Origin: Prasinococcaceae sp. CCMP 1430
Lineage: Eukaryota; Prasinodermophyta; Palmophyllophyceae; Prasinococcales; Prasinococcaceae
DNA length: 40,035 bases
Assembly: GCA_013416795.1 (NCBI GenBank)
Contig: RQSC01000020.1
Span: forward strand, 305,745-345,779
Direction: 5' to 3'
The notes under the pieces were generated by a model. It saw only the letters and a list, made by a program, of their open reading frames with translations, ran no database searches and was not told the origin of the DNA. Shown here one piece after another: positions 28,789 to 37,887 of the stretch (within the stretch, counting starts at the first letter, position 1; the number at the start of each line of letters is the position of its first letter). The translations under genes and the position numbers were made by a program.

Positions 28789-30769
28789 ATGGCAGCGACG
28801 GGGCGGACGGGTGGCGATGCCGCGCTCTGCGTGGCCCCGGCGGGCGCCGGCTACGCCGCCGTCCCCGCCGGGGAGGAGGGGGCGCGCCCCGGGGCGGGCC
28901 AGGACCTGCAGACATTCCTGAAGTACGTATGCGTGGCGCGAATGCTGCCTGGCCCTAGCAGCGCCGTGCCGCTCGCTGTGTGCCGCCTGCGTCTGCTGAC
29001 TGAGCTGCGCTGCGCTGGGCCTGACGTGATGCGCGGGACGTGCCTCGCTCGCGCCGATGGAACTCTCTCTTTCTCTTTCGTGCGCGCGCAGCGCGTTCCT
29101 GAGGCGCTACCTTCTAGGTCGCTACGGCTCGCCCCGCGCGGCGGGTGCGCAGCTGTGGCGCATCATGGCGGAGATGGAGCGCCTCGCCACGCAGAACCTG
29201 GGCGACCGCGAGTTCCTGCGTGCGCCGCTGCGCCTGGTGCGCGACGCAATCGGCGCGGCGGCGGACAAGGAAGAGAAGGAGCGTGCGCAGGTGTACGCCG
29301 AGCTCAGCCCGAGCAGCAGCGCCGCTCGCCTGTTCGCCTTGCTCGGGGCGCTCGCACGCCAATGCCGAGAGCGAAGGCACCGTGACCGGCGGCGGCGACA
29401 GGCCCATGGTCTCGTGCATGCCAGACGTGGTGGATCCTCTCCCTCCACCCCTCACAGCGCACTCCGCAGGCAGGAGTCTCCTGCCGTTGGCGACATCGGC
29501 GCGATTGCACCCGTGGCTGCACCCGATCGCGCGGATCACATTGCCGAGGAGGTGCGCGACCGGCTATTCAGAATGGTGACGGGGACCACGTGGAGGCGAC
29601 GCCCGGCGCTACGACTGGCTGCGCTGAGGCTTATGTTCACGCTGGCGCGTGAGGAAGCGGGCATCGATGAAGTGGGGCAGGTAGACGACGGTGATGATAG
29701 CAGTCTCTTTGCTAGCCGAGGAAGCGTGGGTGCGTCGGGCAGTGCGAGCACTCGGGTGGACGCAGGGAGCGCGCGAGGAGAGAGCCCGCAGATGCATCCG
29801 ATGTGCAACGGTTTTAATGGAAAGAACATCTCGGACGCGGCAGACTCCGCGAGTCCTCACACGCCGGTGTACCTGCACTGTGACTTCGCACCCGCCACGC
29901 CCGGAACACCCGCTGGCTCTTCTCCTCCGCTGGGCGAGTCACCGCCGTCGTCAAACATCATCCAACCTCGCGCGGGGGTACGTGCGCGGCATGCTTCAGC
30001 TGTCAGCCTGTCACTCTTTTGCAGATGAACACTGCTGACGAACGCGTACATGCTGGTGGCAAAACTCTGCCCATGGTGGCTTGTGTGCTGTGCATCGATC
30101 GATACTGCCCGACGGTAGGGACCGCCGATGCACTCGTGGCAGGTTGCGCTCCAGTCCGTTGCCCACGCATCGTCTGGCGAGGCTCTCTACCCGCTGCTCG
30201 AGGCACTCCTGGTCGGCGTCGACGAGATGCGAGTTCGGAAGGAAGATGATGGGCGCCATTTCGAAAGTACTTCTGCCGTGGCACCACGAGTGCCGATCGC
30301 CGAGTCTGCGCCCGAAGCAGCGACGTCTACGCCTGCTACAAAGGCGCCCGAAACGGGGGCAAAAGACACGGTGCATCAGAATTCGTTGACCCCGCCAGGG
30401 TGGGTCATGTTCAGCAGCGCCGCCACTTCGACTCCTGGGGCGAATGCTGCTGCGCCGGATGCTTTCGCCATTAGTAGAGCACCGCTCTACGATGAGGCAG
30501 GATCTTCAGGCGCAGTCGAAAGGGCGCTTGCGGCTGTGACGCTGGGCGGCGGTGACGGCGCGGTGGCGACGGTGGCAGCAGCCACGCCACCTCCCCTGGA
30601 CAACGGCGCGACCTCGATGGAGCAGCGGAGTCTGGAGAAGGAGCACAGCAGCACCAGCGGCCACGTCGGAGGCGGTAGTGGCGGCGCAAGCAGCCCCTGG
30701 CCGGCGACGAGCAGCACTACTACCAGCCATGCTCGCACTGCGAGTGTTGAAGGCTGGGAAACATTTTAA
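28789..30769 (+). CDS. Unrecognised multi-exon protein (possibly hyccin-like), 578 residues
   Basis: Proposed exons: 28789-28922, 29092-29977, 30025-30114 and 30143-30769, total 1737 bases. Evidence: ATG 28789; donor GAA/GTACGT and acceptor GCGCAG/CGC joining DLQTFLN to AFLRRYLLGRYG; donor GGG/GTACGT and acceptor TTTGCAG/ATG (47-bp intron); and donor ACG/GTAGGG with acceptor GGCAG/GTT (28-bp intron), which restores an otherwise broken frame in phase 0. The N-terminal half is helical (QLWRIMAEMERLATQNLGDREFLR is one stretch; not all conserved). The later segment YPLLEALLVGVDEMRV resembles EALLLGVYN-type sequence in hyccin/FAM126 proteins, which support plasma-membrane PI4-kinase, but this is weak. 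The C-terminal 170 residues are Ser/Ala/Gly-rich and disordered. The stop is TAA at 30767-30769. Confidence 0.5.
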
Positions 30770-31055
30770 TGAAGCACCCATTACCCAGCTCGGCCTACCA
30801 CTGCTTCAGTCTGCTTGCCGTCGGGCAGCTGGCGCGTGCCGGCATCTTGCACGTGCACCTACGGGTACGGGCCCAGGGGCATGGCGCGGCCACGCCGTGC
30901 GCGCTCTCCGCGCGCACGCAAGCACGGCGCGCGCAGAGCACGGCACTCCGGCCCGCGCCGGTCCCGCCGCGCCAGGCTGCGCGGCCGCGCCTGCCGCGTC
31001 CGACCGAGTCGGCGGCGCTCGCTGTGCGCCCTCATCAGGTGGGCACGCGACTTAC
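30770..31055. other. Left border of the tandem array; GC-rich, no gene seen
   Basis: From about 30990 the sequence begins to resemble the matching places of the next two units (CCGAGTCGGCGGCGCTCGCT here, CCGAGTCGGCGCTGCTCGC in the second), so the left edge of unit 1 lies within this stretch. Confidence 0.45.
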
Positions 31056-31177
31056 GTGCCCGCACTGCAAAGAAGAGCACACACACAAAAACACGAGTCT
31101 CCAAACGATGTGTGCGCGGCACAGTCTGCAGAAAGGCATTTTTGTGGGACCACCGTCGCGTGCGCCACATAAAAAAG
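31056..31177 (+). promoter_or_regulatory. Conserved 5' module of array unit 1 (ends in TATA-like CACATAAAAAAG)
   Basis: It begins GTGCCCGCACTGCAAAGAAG, continues through GTCTCCAAACGATG and GAAAGGCATTTTTGTGGGAC, and ends GTGCGCCACATAAAAAAG. Nearly the same order of words is found at 35809 and, more diverged, at 32964. The TATA-like word lies about 215 bases before ATG 31380, and the module precedes each paralogue, so I infer a core promoter or transcribed leader. Confidence 0.6.
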
Positions 31178-31379
31178 AGACCGCGGACAGCTGCGCAGCG
31201 CTGCCACAGCGCGCGCGCTGCCGTCGCCTCCGAGCACGCGCGCAAAGGGGGGGGGGGGGTAGGTGAGCGAGGGTGGCGTCGCGCCCGCCTCAGCGGGCGG
31301 ACTCGGACGCACGGGGGGCGCCAGCGCTGCGCGTCTCGTACTTGCTGGCCTCCGAGAGTGCTGCAGCGCATCGGCGTGC

Positions 31380-32315
31380 ATGATGAAAGGACAGCCTGAG
31401 GATGGCGTGGCCGACGCCATAAAAGGGGGGGCGGGCGAGCCTGAGGTGGACATTGAAGCCAAAGCTGTCGTGCAGATGGACGTGGAGACGGATGTGAAGA
31501 ACGACCAGACAGTGACAGTGCAGACACGGGCACAGGCGGGCGCTTTCGAGTGGGAGAGCGTGGTCTCCGTAATCGTTAATGTTCTGATCGTCGGAGCCTT
31601 ACTCTGTTTGGGACTCTTCTTTTTGTACATCTCACACGAACTTGCAACGAGTGACTCGCCGGGCAATGATGACATCATTGGCGAGCGTATAGCGACGGGA
31701 CTAGGGACACTCGGAGTCTTCTTGTTCGGAGTTGGGCTCATAATGGGGGCAGGCGTAGCGCCCGTGCTAGTAGCGGTCGTCTTGCTGTGCACATGCGCCT
31801 TTGGTACGTGGGAGGACGTCGAGAAGGTTTGGCAGCGGATGGTTGAACTTGATGGTGATGCGCCCGTGCCATTCATTCTAGCGGCTCCTTTTGTGATTGC
31901 TGCACTTCTCTGCATGATACTCTCCGTCCTGATGCATCCGGTCACTGCTATTTGTCTCCTGATCTACTACACCGGCAGTGGGATCTGCTTCGCTACCGGA
32001 TACTTTGCAAAGGAGGCGCTGGGCAAGGGCGGCGAGCACGTCGCCGGGGTGTACGCCGTGTACGCACTGCTAACGCTCGGCACGGCGCTGGTTGGGCTCA
32101 TGTACGTGAGCTCCATCGCGGCAGCGACAGCGGCCATGATGTACGCGTGCATCCATAAAGTTTTGGAGCAGCCTGACAACTTCTGGAGGGTTTGTCAGAG
32201 CTTGGTTTCGCTTGCATATCGTCTGCTCTTGTCTGTGATTGTCGTCTATCTGTTTGCAGTTGCTGTGCTGGCAGGCACCCGCCTCTACCTCGCATGCAGG
32301 ACACTTGTGCACTGA
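31380..32315 (+). CDS. Multi-pass membrane protein, paralogue 1 of a tandem family (311 residues)
   Basis: Unrecognised family. The start is the tandem ATG ATG at 31380, as in the two paralogues downstream; the open frame further left has only a GTG. The N-terminal 55 or so residues are acidic and hydrophilic. Hydrophobic helices follow at about 61-83, 104-137, 163-184, 187-208, 223-256 and 278-296. The family module appears once in full: GICFATGYFAKEALGKGGEH followed by VAGVYAVYALLTLGTALVGL (residues about 200-240). A terminal half-module AGTRLYLACRTLV closes the protein. CAFGTWEDVE (139-148) corresponds to CAFGKWQGID of the paralogues. Compared with them, one complete module is lacking. No signal peptide, enzyme motif or known transporter signature is seen. 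Confidence 0.72.
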   Translation: MMKGQPEDGVADAIKGGAGEPEVDIEAKAVVQMDVETDVKNDQTVTVQTRAQAGAFEWESVVSVIVNVLIVGALLCLGLFFLYISHELATSDSPGNDDIIGERIATGLGTLGVFLFGVGLIMGAGVAPVLVAVVLLCTCAFGTWEDVEKVWQRMVELDGDAPVPFILAAPFVIAALLCMILSVLMHPVTAICLLIYYTGSGICFATGYFAKEALGKGGEHVAGVYAVYALLTLGTALVGLMYVSSIAAATAAMMYACIHKVLEQPDNFWRVCQSLVSLAYRLLLSVIVVYLFAVAVLAGTRLYLACRTLVH

Positions 32316-32963
32316 GCGGTGCCCGGCGCGTATCGCAGCTGGTGCATCGATTGGTAACAGCAAGGGGTGCCGGCAACTCCGCCGGCCTTGGTCTTTCTGA
32401 GGAGTGAGGAGATTCGAGAGGAGCATGCGCGCGCGCGCCCGCGCGGGCGCAGTCGCCGCGCTCGCGCGCGCGCACATGCACGCGCGCGCAGACACGCGCG
32501 CGCGACCACCAACACACGCGCACGAACATCACATTGCAAGGACATCAACCAACCACGCCTGCGTCGCTCGATGCATGCGCTGTAGTGATGAGTAAGAGAC
32601 GAGGAGCGCAGGCGAGCGACTGCGTCCCTGCTAGTACGCGCTGTGCTCAAGCCCGCCCGCTACAGCCCACAGGTGCCATAGTCGCCGCTGAAGAAAGCGC
32701 TGTCCATCGCGCATCGCTAGCGCGCTCCCTACTTCAGAGTCGGCATGCCGCCACTCGCGCCTCGCACCGAGGCTCCAACGCCCCACCGCGACGTACGCTT
32801 GCAAGCGCACCACAAGCAAGCCACGCGGCCGCAGAGCGTCGGCGCGCGTCACGCCGAGCGCACAGGTCGGTCGAGCCTGCCCCCCGGCGCAGGCTGCGTT
32901 GCGACGCCCACAGCGTCCATCCGAGTCGGCGCTGCTCGCCGTGCGGCCTGGCGCGCGACTAAT
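32316..32963. other. 3' flank of unit 1 and spacer to unit 2, with conserved GC palindrome
   Basis: The perfect 16-base palindrome GCGCCCGCGCGGGCGC sits at 32435-32450, followed by CAGTCGCCGCG and CG/CA alternation; the same arrangement follows the other two genes. The rest (32530-32960) is diverged homologue of the 35380-35800 spacer. No gene is supported. Confidence 0.55.
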
Positions 32964-33080
32964 GTGCCCGCACTGCAAAGAAAAGCACAATAAAAAAGGA
33001 GTCTCCAAACAATGCAGACGCTGCGTAGGCGGAAAGGCATTTTGTGGCACCGCCGTCGCGTGCGGCACATAAATAAAAGG
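32964..33080 (+). promoter_or_regulatory. Conserved 5' module of array unit 2 (diverged copy, CACATAAATAAAAGG)
   Basis: GTGCCCGCACTGCAAAGAAA, GTCTCCAAACAATG, GGAAAGGCATTTTGTGGCAC and GTGCGGCACATAAATAAAAG occur in the same order as in units 1 and 3. Here the TATA-like word lies about 875 bases before the gene's ATG, because extra sequence separates them. Confidence 0.55.
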
Positions 33081-33941
33081 GTGCCGCGAGGAGCCGCGCC
33101 CCCGCCCCGGCGCTGCGTCCCCACACACAAAAAAACACAAAAAAAACAAAAACAAATGCGTCAAATAAAAAATAAAAGACTCTCTCCGGAGGTCAAAGCG
33201 CACCGCATTTTTTTTCCGGCCGGCCCGCCCCGCCTCCGCCCGCGCGTCCTCCGACCCTCACCAGTGAGCACGCAATGTCCTGTACAGCACTGTATGTACA
33301 GCGTAGCGATGAATTCAAAGTGTCCTATCTTGTAATGTTTCTGAATGTGTTGCGGGGGAGCGCTGCGGACGCATGGGAGAGGGCGTCTTGTGATACACTC
33401 AGATACATAAAACGACTGTACTGCAAAAGAAAAAGAAAAAAGCTTTTTTTTATGATGGCACTGCACCTCGCATCGACACACGCACAGTACAGACAGCGTC
33501 TCTCTCAAGCGTCGCATCGCGTGCGCGCTGACGGGACCTCCATCAAAACGCACGCGCGCCGCCCGCATCGCAACGCACCCGCGCGCGCTGCTGTGCGGCG
33601 CGGGTGCGTTTCGATGGGAATTGGCCCGGGGCGCGCGGGCGACGTGCGTTTTGACGTGCGTTTGAAAGTGCACTGAAAAAAGTGCGTTGCCGCCATATGT
33701 GCGCGCGCACTCGCGCGGTGCGGTGCGGTGCGGCGGCAGCGGGGCGTGGGGGCGCCACACGCGGCGCCTGGTGCGCACGCTGGGCCCCTTGCCCGCCTTG
33801 TCGGCGGCCGCCAGGGCGAGCGAGGGCTGCGCCGCGCCCGCCTCGGCGGGCGGACGCGGACGCCCGGGGGCCGCCCGCGCCGCGGGTCTCGTACTTACTA
33901 GGCTCTGCTGAGCGAGTGCTCCACCACACTTGCGTGCGTGC
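33081..33941. other. Extra sequence in unit 2 between the 5' module and the gene, with a nested inverted repeat
   Basis: Units 1 and 3 have about 210-230 bases here; unit 2 has about 860. The extra part is A/T-richer, with A-rich runs (ACAAAAAAAACAAAAACAAA), TGTACAGCACTGTATGTACA near 33284-33303 and a T run near 33446. Inner arms 33565-33583 and 33599-33617 pair at 17 of 19 positions around a 15-base loop, and outer arms 33541-33553 and 33644-33656 pair at 12 of 13. From about 33790 the sequence rejoins the unit 3 pattern. It looks like an inserted foldback element or a retained ancestral leader. Confidence 0.5.
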
Positions 33942-35165
33942 ATGATGGAGGTCGACAATCTTGACGCAAAGCACGGCACGACGATGGAAGTCAGGCCCGA
34001 GCCTGGGGCGGACAAAGATGGTGCCCCTGCGGAGCCGCCGCGGGCGGCGGTGGCAGAGGATGTGGAGACGAGCAGCGTCGCGGACTCTGAGGAGGAGCTG
34101 GTGCGTGCGTGGGACCCGGCGGACGGCTGCCAGTGTTTAACGTGGGCCAAGGTGATACTGGGCGGTGCGTTGCTTGTCTGTTTTGTTGTTGTCGGCCCTC
34201 TTGACGTTCACGGAATCGCACAGGCTGCTCTAGACAAGGACTTCGCCCCTGTAGGCATGCGGGTGGGCTTTGGCCTCTATGGCGCCGGATGGTTTCTGTT
34301 CTGGGTCGCGGCCTCGTATGCCCTCGTGGGAACCTTGGTGGCTTTGCTGCGGCGATGCGCCTTTGGGAAGTGGCAGGGCATCGACGACTTTCTGCGCCGC
34401 GGCAACATCCAGGTTTGGATGATAGCGGGTTCCATCCTCTTGGCCGGTTTTGGCTTGGCGTTGCTTTGTATGGTTGTGTGGGCCGGCTTCTGGATCTGCG
34501 GCAGGATCATATACTTTGCGGCGGAGGCGCTGGGCAAGGGCGGCGAGCACGTCAAAGGGATGTACGCCGTGTACGCGCTGTTATCACTCGGCTCAGTCCT
34601 GGGAGGGCTTCTGCTCGTGTGCACCGTCGTTGGATTTACAGTGGCCATGGCGTCCAGGTACGACTGGGAAGCGCCGTATCGTGGCGACCTTCCTGACACC
34701 ATCGGAAAGAAGGTGGCCTACAAGTTGCTGAATGTGTTATGTGTGCGTCTTCTCTGCTCTACCGCTATGGTATTCCTGGTCGCTGGAGTCGTGTGGGCGG
34801 GCACAGGGATCTGCGTCGCCATTGGCTACTTTGCAGCACATGCACAAGGCAGAGGCGAAGGGAGCTTCACAGGAGTGTACAGTCTCTTAACGATCGGCGC
34901 GGTACTGGGAGGGCTTTTGTACGCGTGGGTCGTCGCGGGGCTCATGGTGGCCGGGCTGTCGCAGTGCATCTACGGAGACGGCCGCACGCGATCGGAGCAG
35001 TCTGATTCCGCCGCCAACAAGGCGGTGGACAGGGACGCGGTCAAGAGTTTTTTCTTGCGTGTGCGAGCCCTGCTGTTCTTTGCTACGGCTGGCGCCTTTT
35101 TGGCTGCAGGGGTGGGATGGGTCGGCACAGAGATCTACCTCCTATGCAGTGCACTTGTGCAGTAG
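33942..35165 (+). CDS. Multi-pass membrane protein, paralogue 2 of the tandem family (407 residues)
   Basis: Unrecognised family. It starts at ATG ATG 33942. An acidic hydrophilic N-terminus (1-66) precedes helices at about 69-88, 107-137, 159-180, 209-238, 266-288, 312-340 and 374-402. The family module occurs twice in full: WAGFWICGRIIYFAAEALGK...GEHVKGMYAVYALL (180-225) and WAGTGICVAIGYFAAHAQGR...GVYSLLTIGAVLGG (285-325). A terminal half-copy GWVGTEIYLLCSALVQ ends the protein. CAFGKWQGID lies at 139-148. The hydrophilic loops around 239-258 and 345-367 are charged. It is nearly identical to paralogue 3 except for the segment 156-190. Repeated internal modules suggest growth by internal duplication from a form like paralogue 1. 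Confidence 0.75.
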   Translation: MMEVDNLDAKHGTTMEVRPEPGADKDGAPAEPPRAAVAEDVETSSVADSEEELVRAWDPADGCQCLTWAKVILGGALLVCFVVVGPLDVHGIAQAALDKDFAPVGMRVGFGLYGAGWFLFWVAASYALVGTLVALLRRCAFGKWQGIDDFLRRGNIQVWMIAGSILLAGFGLALLCMVVWAGFWICGRIIYFAAEALGKGGEHVKGMYAVYALLSLGSVLGGLLLVCTVVGFTVAMASRYDWEAPYRGDLPDTIGKKVAYKLLNVLCVRLLCSTAMVFLVAGVVWAGTGICVAIGYFAAHAQGRGEGSFTGVYSLLTIGAVLGGLLYAWVVAGLMVAGLSQCIYGDGRTRSEQSDSAANKAVDRDAVKSFFLRVRALLFFATAGAFLAAGVGWVGTEIYLLCSALVQ

Positions 35166-35808
35166 GCTGTGCCCGCTGTTTGCTGCTTGCGCAGCCATTG
35201 TCGATGGGAACGGACGAGATGCCGATGACCCCACGGTCGTCTGCGTGTCTGAGGAGATTCAAGAGGAGCACGCGCGCGCGCGCCCGCGCGGGCGCAGTCG
35301 CCGCGTGCGCGCGTGCACACATGCAGGTGCGCACGGACCCGCGCGCGCGACCACCGACACACGCACACGAACACCAAGCCACTTGACGTTCCACCCCCGT
35401 CGTATGCACTAGAGTGGGAAGTAAGAGATGAGGCATGCGAGCGAGCAAATGCGAGCGCGCGCGCTGAGGGCGCGCGCGCACTACAGCCTACAGGCCCGGT
35501 ACAGGCGCTGGAGCAGCCACTGAACGAAATGAGGCGCTGCACGTCGCGCATCGCCAGCGCGCGTCTCGCGCTGGCAGTGCCTGGCCGGCCATCGCTCGCC
35601 CTGCGCGCCGAGGTCCGCGTCCCCCACGTACGCTTGCAAGCGCACCACAAGCAAGCCACGCTGCCGCGGAGCGCCGGCACGCGTCACGCTGAGCGCGCAG
35701 GTCGGTCGAGCCCGGCCTCCGGCGCGGACGGCACGTCGATGCCCGCGCCTGCAGCGCCCACCCGACGGAGTCGGCTCTGCTCGCCGTGCGGCCTGGCGCG
35801 CGAGTAAG
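35166..35808. other. 3' flank of unit 2 and spacer to unit 3
   Basis: 35166-35473 is nearly identical to 37374-37681 after unit 3, including the palindrome GCGCCCGCGCGGGCGC at 35280-35295 and the word GTATGCACTAGAGTGGGAAG. 35474-35808 corresponds, with divergence, to the spacer after unit 1. No gene is supported. Confidence 0.6.
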
Positions 35809-35927
35809 GTGCCCGCACTGCAAAGAAGAGCACACACAAAAAATCGAGTTTCCAAACGATGGATGCGCGGCACAGACTGCAGAAAGGCATTTTTGTGGGA
35901 CCACCGTCGCGTGCGCCACATAAAAGG
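35809..35927 (+). promoter_or_regulatory. Conserved 5' module of array unit 3 (ends in CACATAAAAGG)
   Basis: GTGCCCGCACTGCAAAGAAG through GAAAGGCATTTTTGTGGGAC to GTGCGCCACATAAAAGG, almost the same as in unit 1 although the encoded proteins have diverged widely. The TATA-like word is about 226 bases before ATG 36144, nearly the spacing of unit 1. Confidence 0.6.
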
Positions 35928-36143
35928 GGCCGCGGAGCGCTGCGCAGCGCTGCCACAGCGCGCGCGCGCTGCCGTCGCCTCCGCGCACGCGCGGGAGGGG
36001 CTCGCGCGCGCAGGCGGGCGAGCGAGGGCTGCGTCGCGTCCGCCTCAGCGGGCGGACGCGGACGCACGGGGGCCGCCAAAGCCGCGGGTCTCGTACTTGC
36101 TAGGCTCTGCTGAGCGAGTGCTCCACCACATTTGCGTGCGTGC

Positions 36144-37373
36144 ATGATGGAGGTGGACGATCTTGACGGAAAGCACGGCACGACGATGGAGGTCAGGCCC
36201 GAGCCTGGGGCGGACAAAGATGGTGCCCCTGCGGAGCCGCCGCGGGCGGCGGTGGCAGAGGATGTGGAGACGAGCAGCGTCGCGGACTCTGAGGAGGAGC
36301 TGGTGCGTGCGTGGGACCCGGCGGACGGCTGCCAGTGTTTAACGTGGGCCAAGGTGATACTGGGCGGTGCGTTGCTTGTCTGTTTTGTTGTTGTCGGCCC
36401 TCTTGACCTTCGCGGAATCGCACAGGCTGCTCTAGACAAAGACTTCGCCCCGGTAGGCATGCGGGTGGGCTTTGGCTTCTTGGGCGCCGGATGGTTTCTG
36501 TTGTGGGTCGCGGCCGTGTATGCGCTCGTGGGAACCTTGGTGGCTTTGCTGCGGCGATGCGCCTTTGGGAAGTGGCAGGGCATCGACGACTTTCTGCGCC
36601 GCGGCAACAGCCATGTTTGGATGACGGCGTATTCCATCTCTTTTGCCGTGGCATTTGTCGTGTGGCCCCTTGGTATGGGGGGGGTGTGGGCTGGCACCTG
36701 GATCTACCTCCAAATCGGATACTTTGCGACGGAGGCGCTGGGCAAGGGCAGCGAGCACGTGAAAGGGATGTACGCCGTGTACGCGCTGTTATCGCTCGGC
36801 TCAGTCCTGGGAGAGCTTCTGCTCGTGTGCACCGTGGTGGGATTGGCATTTGCCATGGCGTCCGGGTACGACTGTGAAGCGCCGTCTCGTGGCGACCTTC
36901 CTGACACCATCGGAAAGAAGATTGCGTACAAGTTGCTGAATGTGTTGTGTGTGCGTCTTCTCTTTTCTACCGCTATGGTATTCCTGGTCGCTGGAGTCGT
37001 GTGGGCGGGCACCGGGATCTGCGTCGCCATTGGCTACTTTGCAGCACATGCACAAGGCAGAGGCGAAGGGAGCTTCACAGGAGTGTACAGTCTCTTAACG
37101 ATCGGCGCGGTACTGGGAGGGCTTTTGTACGCGTGGGTCGTCGCGGGGCTCATGGTGGCCGGGCTGTCGCAGTGCATCTACGGAGACGGCCGCACGCGAT
37201 CGGAGCAGCCTGATTCCGCCGCCAACAAGGCGGTCGACAGGGACGCGGTCAAGAGTTTTTGCTTGCATGTGCTAGCTATGTTGTTCTTGTCCACCGCTGG
37301 CGCCTTTCTGGCTGCAGGGGTGGGATGGGTCGGCATCGAGATCTACCTCGTATGCAGTGCACTTGTGCAGTAG
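36144..37373 (+). CDS. Multi-pass membrane protein, paralogue 3 of the tandem family (409 residues)
   Basis: Unrecognised family, closest to paralogue 2. It starts at ATG ATG 36144. The layout is the same: acidic N-terminus, CAFGKWQGID, two full modules (WAGTWIYLQIGYFATEALGK...SEHVKGMYAVYALL and WAGTGICVAIGYFAAHAQGR...GVYSLLTIGAVLGG) and a terminal half-module ending EIYLVCSALVQ. The first 150 or so residues differ from paralogue 2 at only a handful of positions, but residues 156-192 are heavily replaced (NSHVWMTAYSISFAVAFVVW here, NIQVWMIAGSILLAGFGLAL there) and two residues longer. It lies head to tail with the other two genes, followed by the 3' end of valyl-tRNA synthetase on the other strand. 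Confidence 0.75.
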   Translation: MMEVDDLDGKHGTTMEVRPEPGADKDGAPAEPPRAAVAEDVETSSVADSEEELVRAWDPADGCQCLTWAKVILGGALLVCFVVVGPLDLRGIAQAALDKDFAPVGMRVGFGFLGAGWFLLWVAAVYALVGTLVALLRRCAFGKWQGIDDFLRRGNSHVWMTAYSISFAVAFVVWPLGMGGVWAGTWIYLQIGYFATEALGKGSEHVKGMYAVYALLSLGSVLGELLLVCTVVGLAFAMASGYDCEAPSRGDLPDTIGKKIAYKLLNVLCVRLLFSTAMVFLVAGVVWAGTGICVAIGYFAAHAQGRGEGSFTGVYSLLTIGAVLGGLLYAWVVAGLMVAGLSQCIYGDGRTRSEQPDSAANKAVDRDAVKSFCLHVLAMLFLSTAGAFLAAGVGWVGIEIYLVCSALVQ

Positions 37374-37887
37374 GCGGTGCCCGCGTTTTGCTGCGTGGGC
37401 AGCAATTGCCGATGGGAACGGACGAGATGCCGATGACCCCGCGGTCGTCTGCGTCTCTGAGGAAGTACGACAGGAGCACGCGCGCGCACGCCCGCGCGGG
37501 CGCAGTCGCCGCGTGCGCGCACGCACACATGCAGGTGCGCACGGACCCGCGCGCGCGACCACCGACACACGCACACGAACACCAAGCCACTTGACGTTCC
37601 ACCCCCGTCGTATGCACTAGAGTGGGAAGTAAGAGATGAGGCATGCGAGCGAGCAAATGCGAGCGCGCGCGCTGAGGGCGCGTGCGTGTGCCTTGCAACT
37701 GGCAACCGCGGATGTCCGAGCGTGCCTCTAGCGGACGTGCCGTGGGGGCGCGCCACGCGCAGCGCGCTTCGCGACGCACGCCGCGCACGCACTGCGCATG
37801 CGCGCGTGGCCGTGGTGCGCTGCTGCACTCGTACGCATGAAGGCCAAGACCGTCCTTTACGACCGCAGGGTGCGCCCTCGCGCGCTC
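37374..37887. other. 3' flank of unit 3 and right border of the tandem array
   Basis: It matches the unit 2 flank up to about 37681, including the palindrome core CGCCCGCGCGGGCG at 37489-37502. The sequence then becomes unique, so the array ends at about 37681. The last 200 bases hold the 3' end of the valyl-tRNA synthetase transcript. No gene is supported. Confidence 0.6.

Noticed and set aside
31056-31177. The conserved array module as a tRNA or small coding gene
   Set aside because: No cloverleaf or box A/B arrangement was found, and the three copies do not keep a common reading frame with a shared start.
31263-31379. Start of paralogue 1 at 31263, and starts of ATG9 at 22231 and TFIIS at 28621
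   Set aside because: These first codons are GTG or TTG; eukaryotic initiation is far more likely at the ATGs at 31380, 22159 and 28573.
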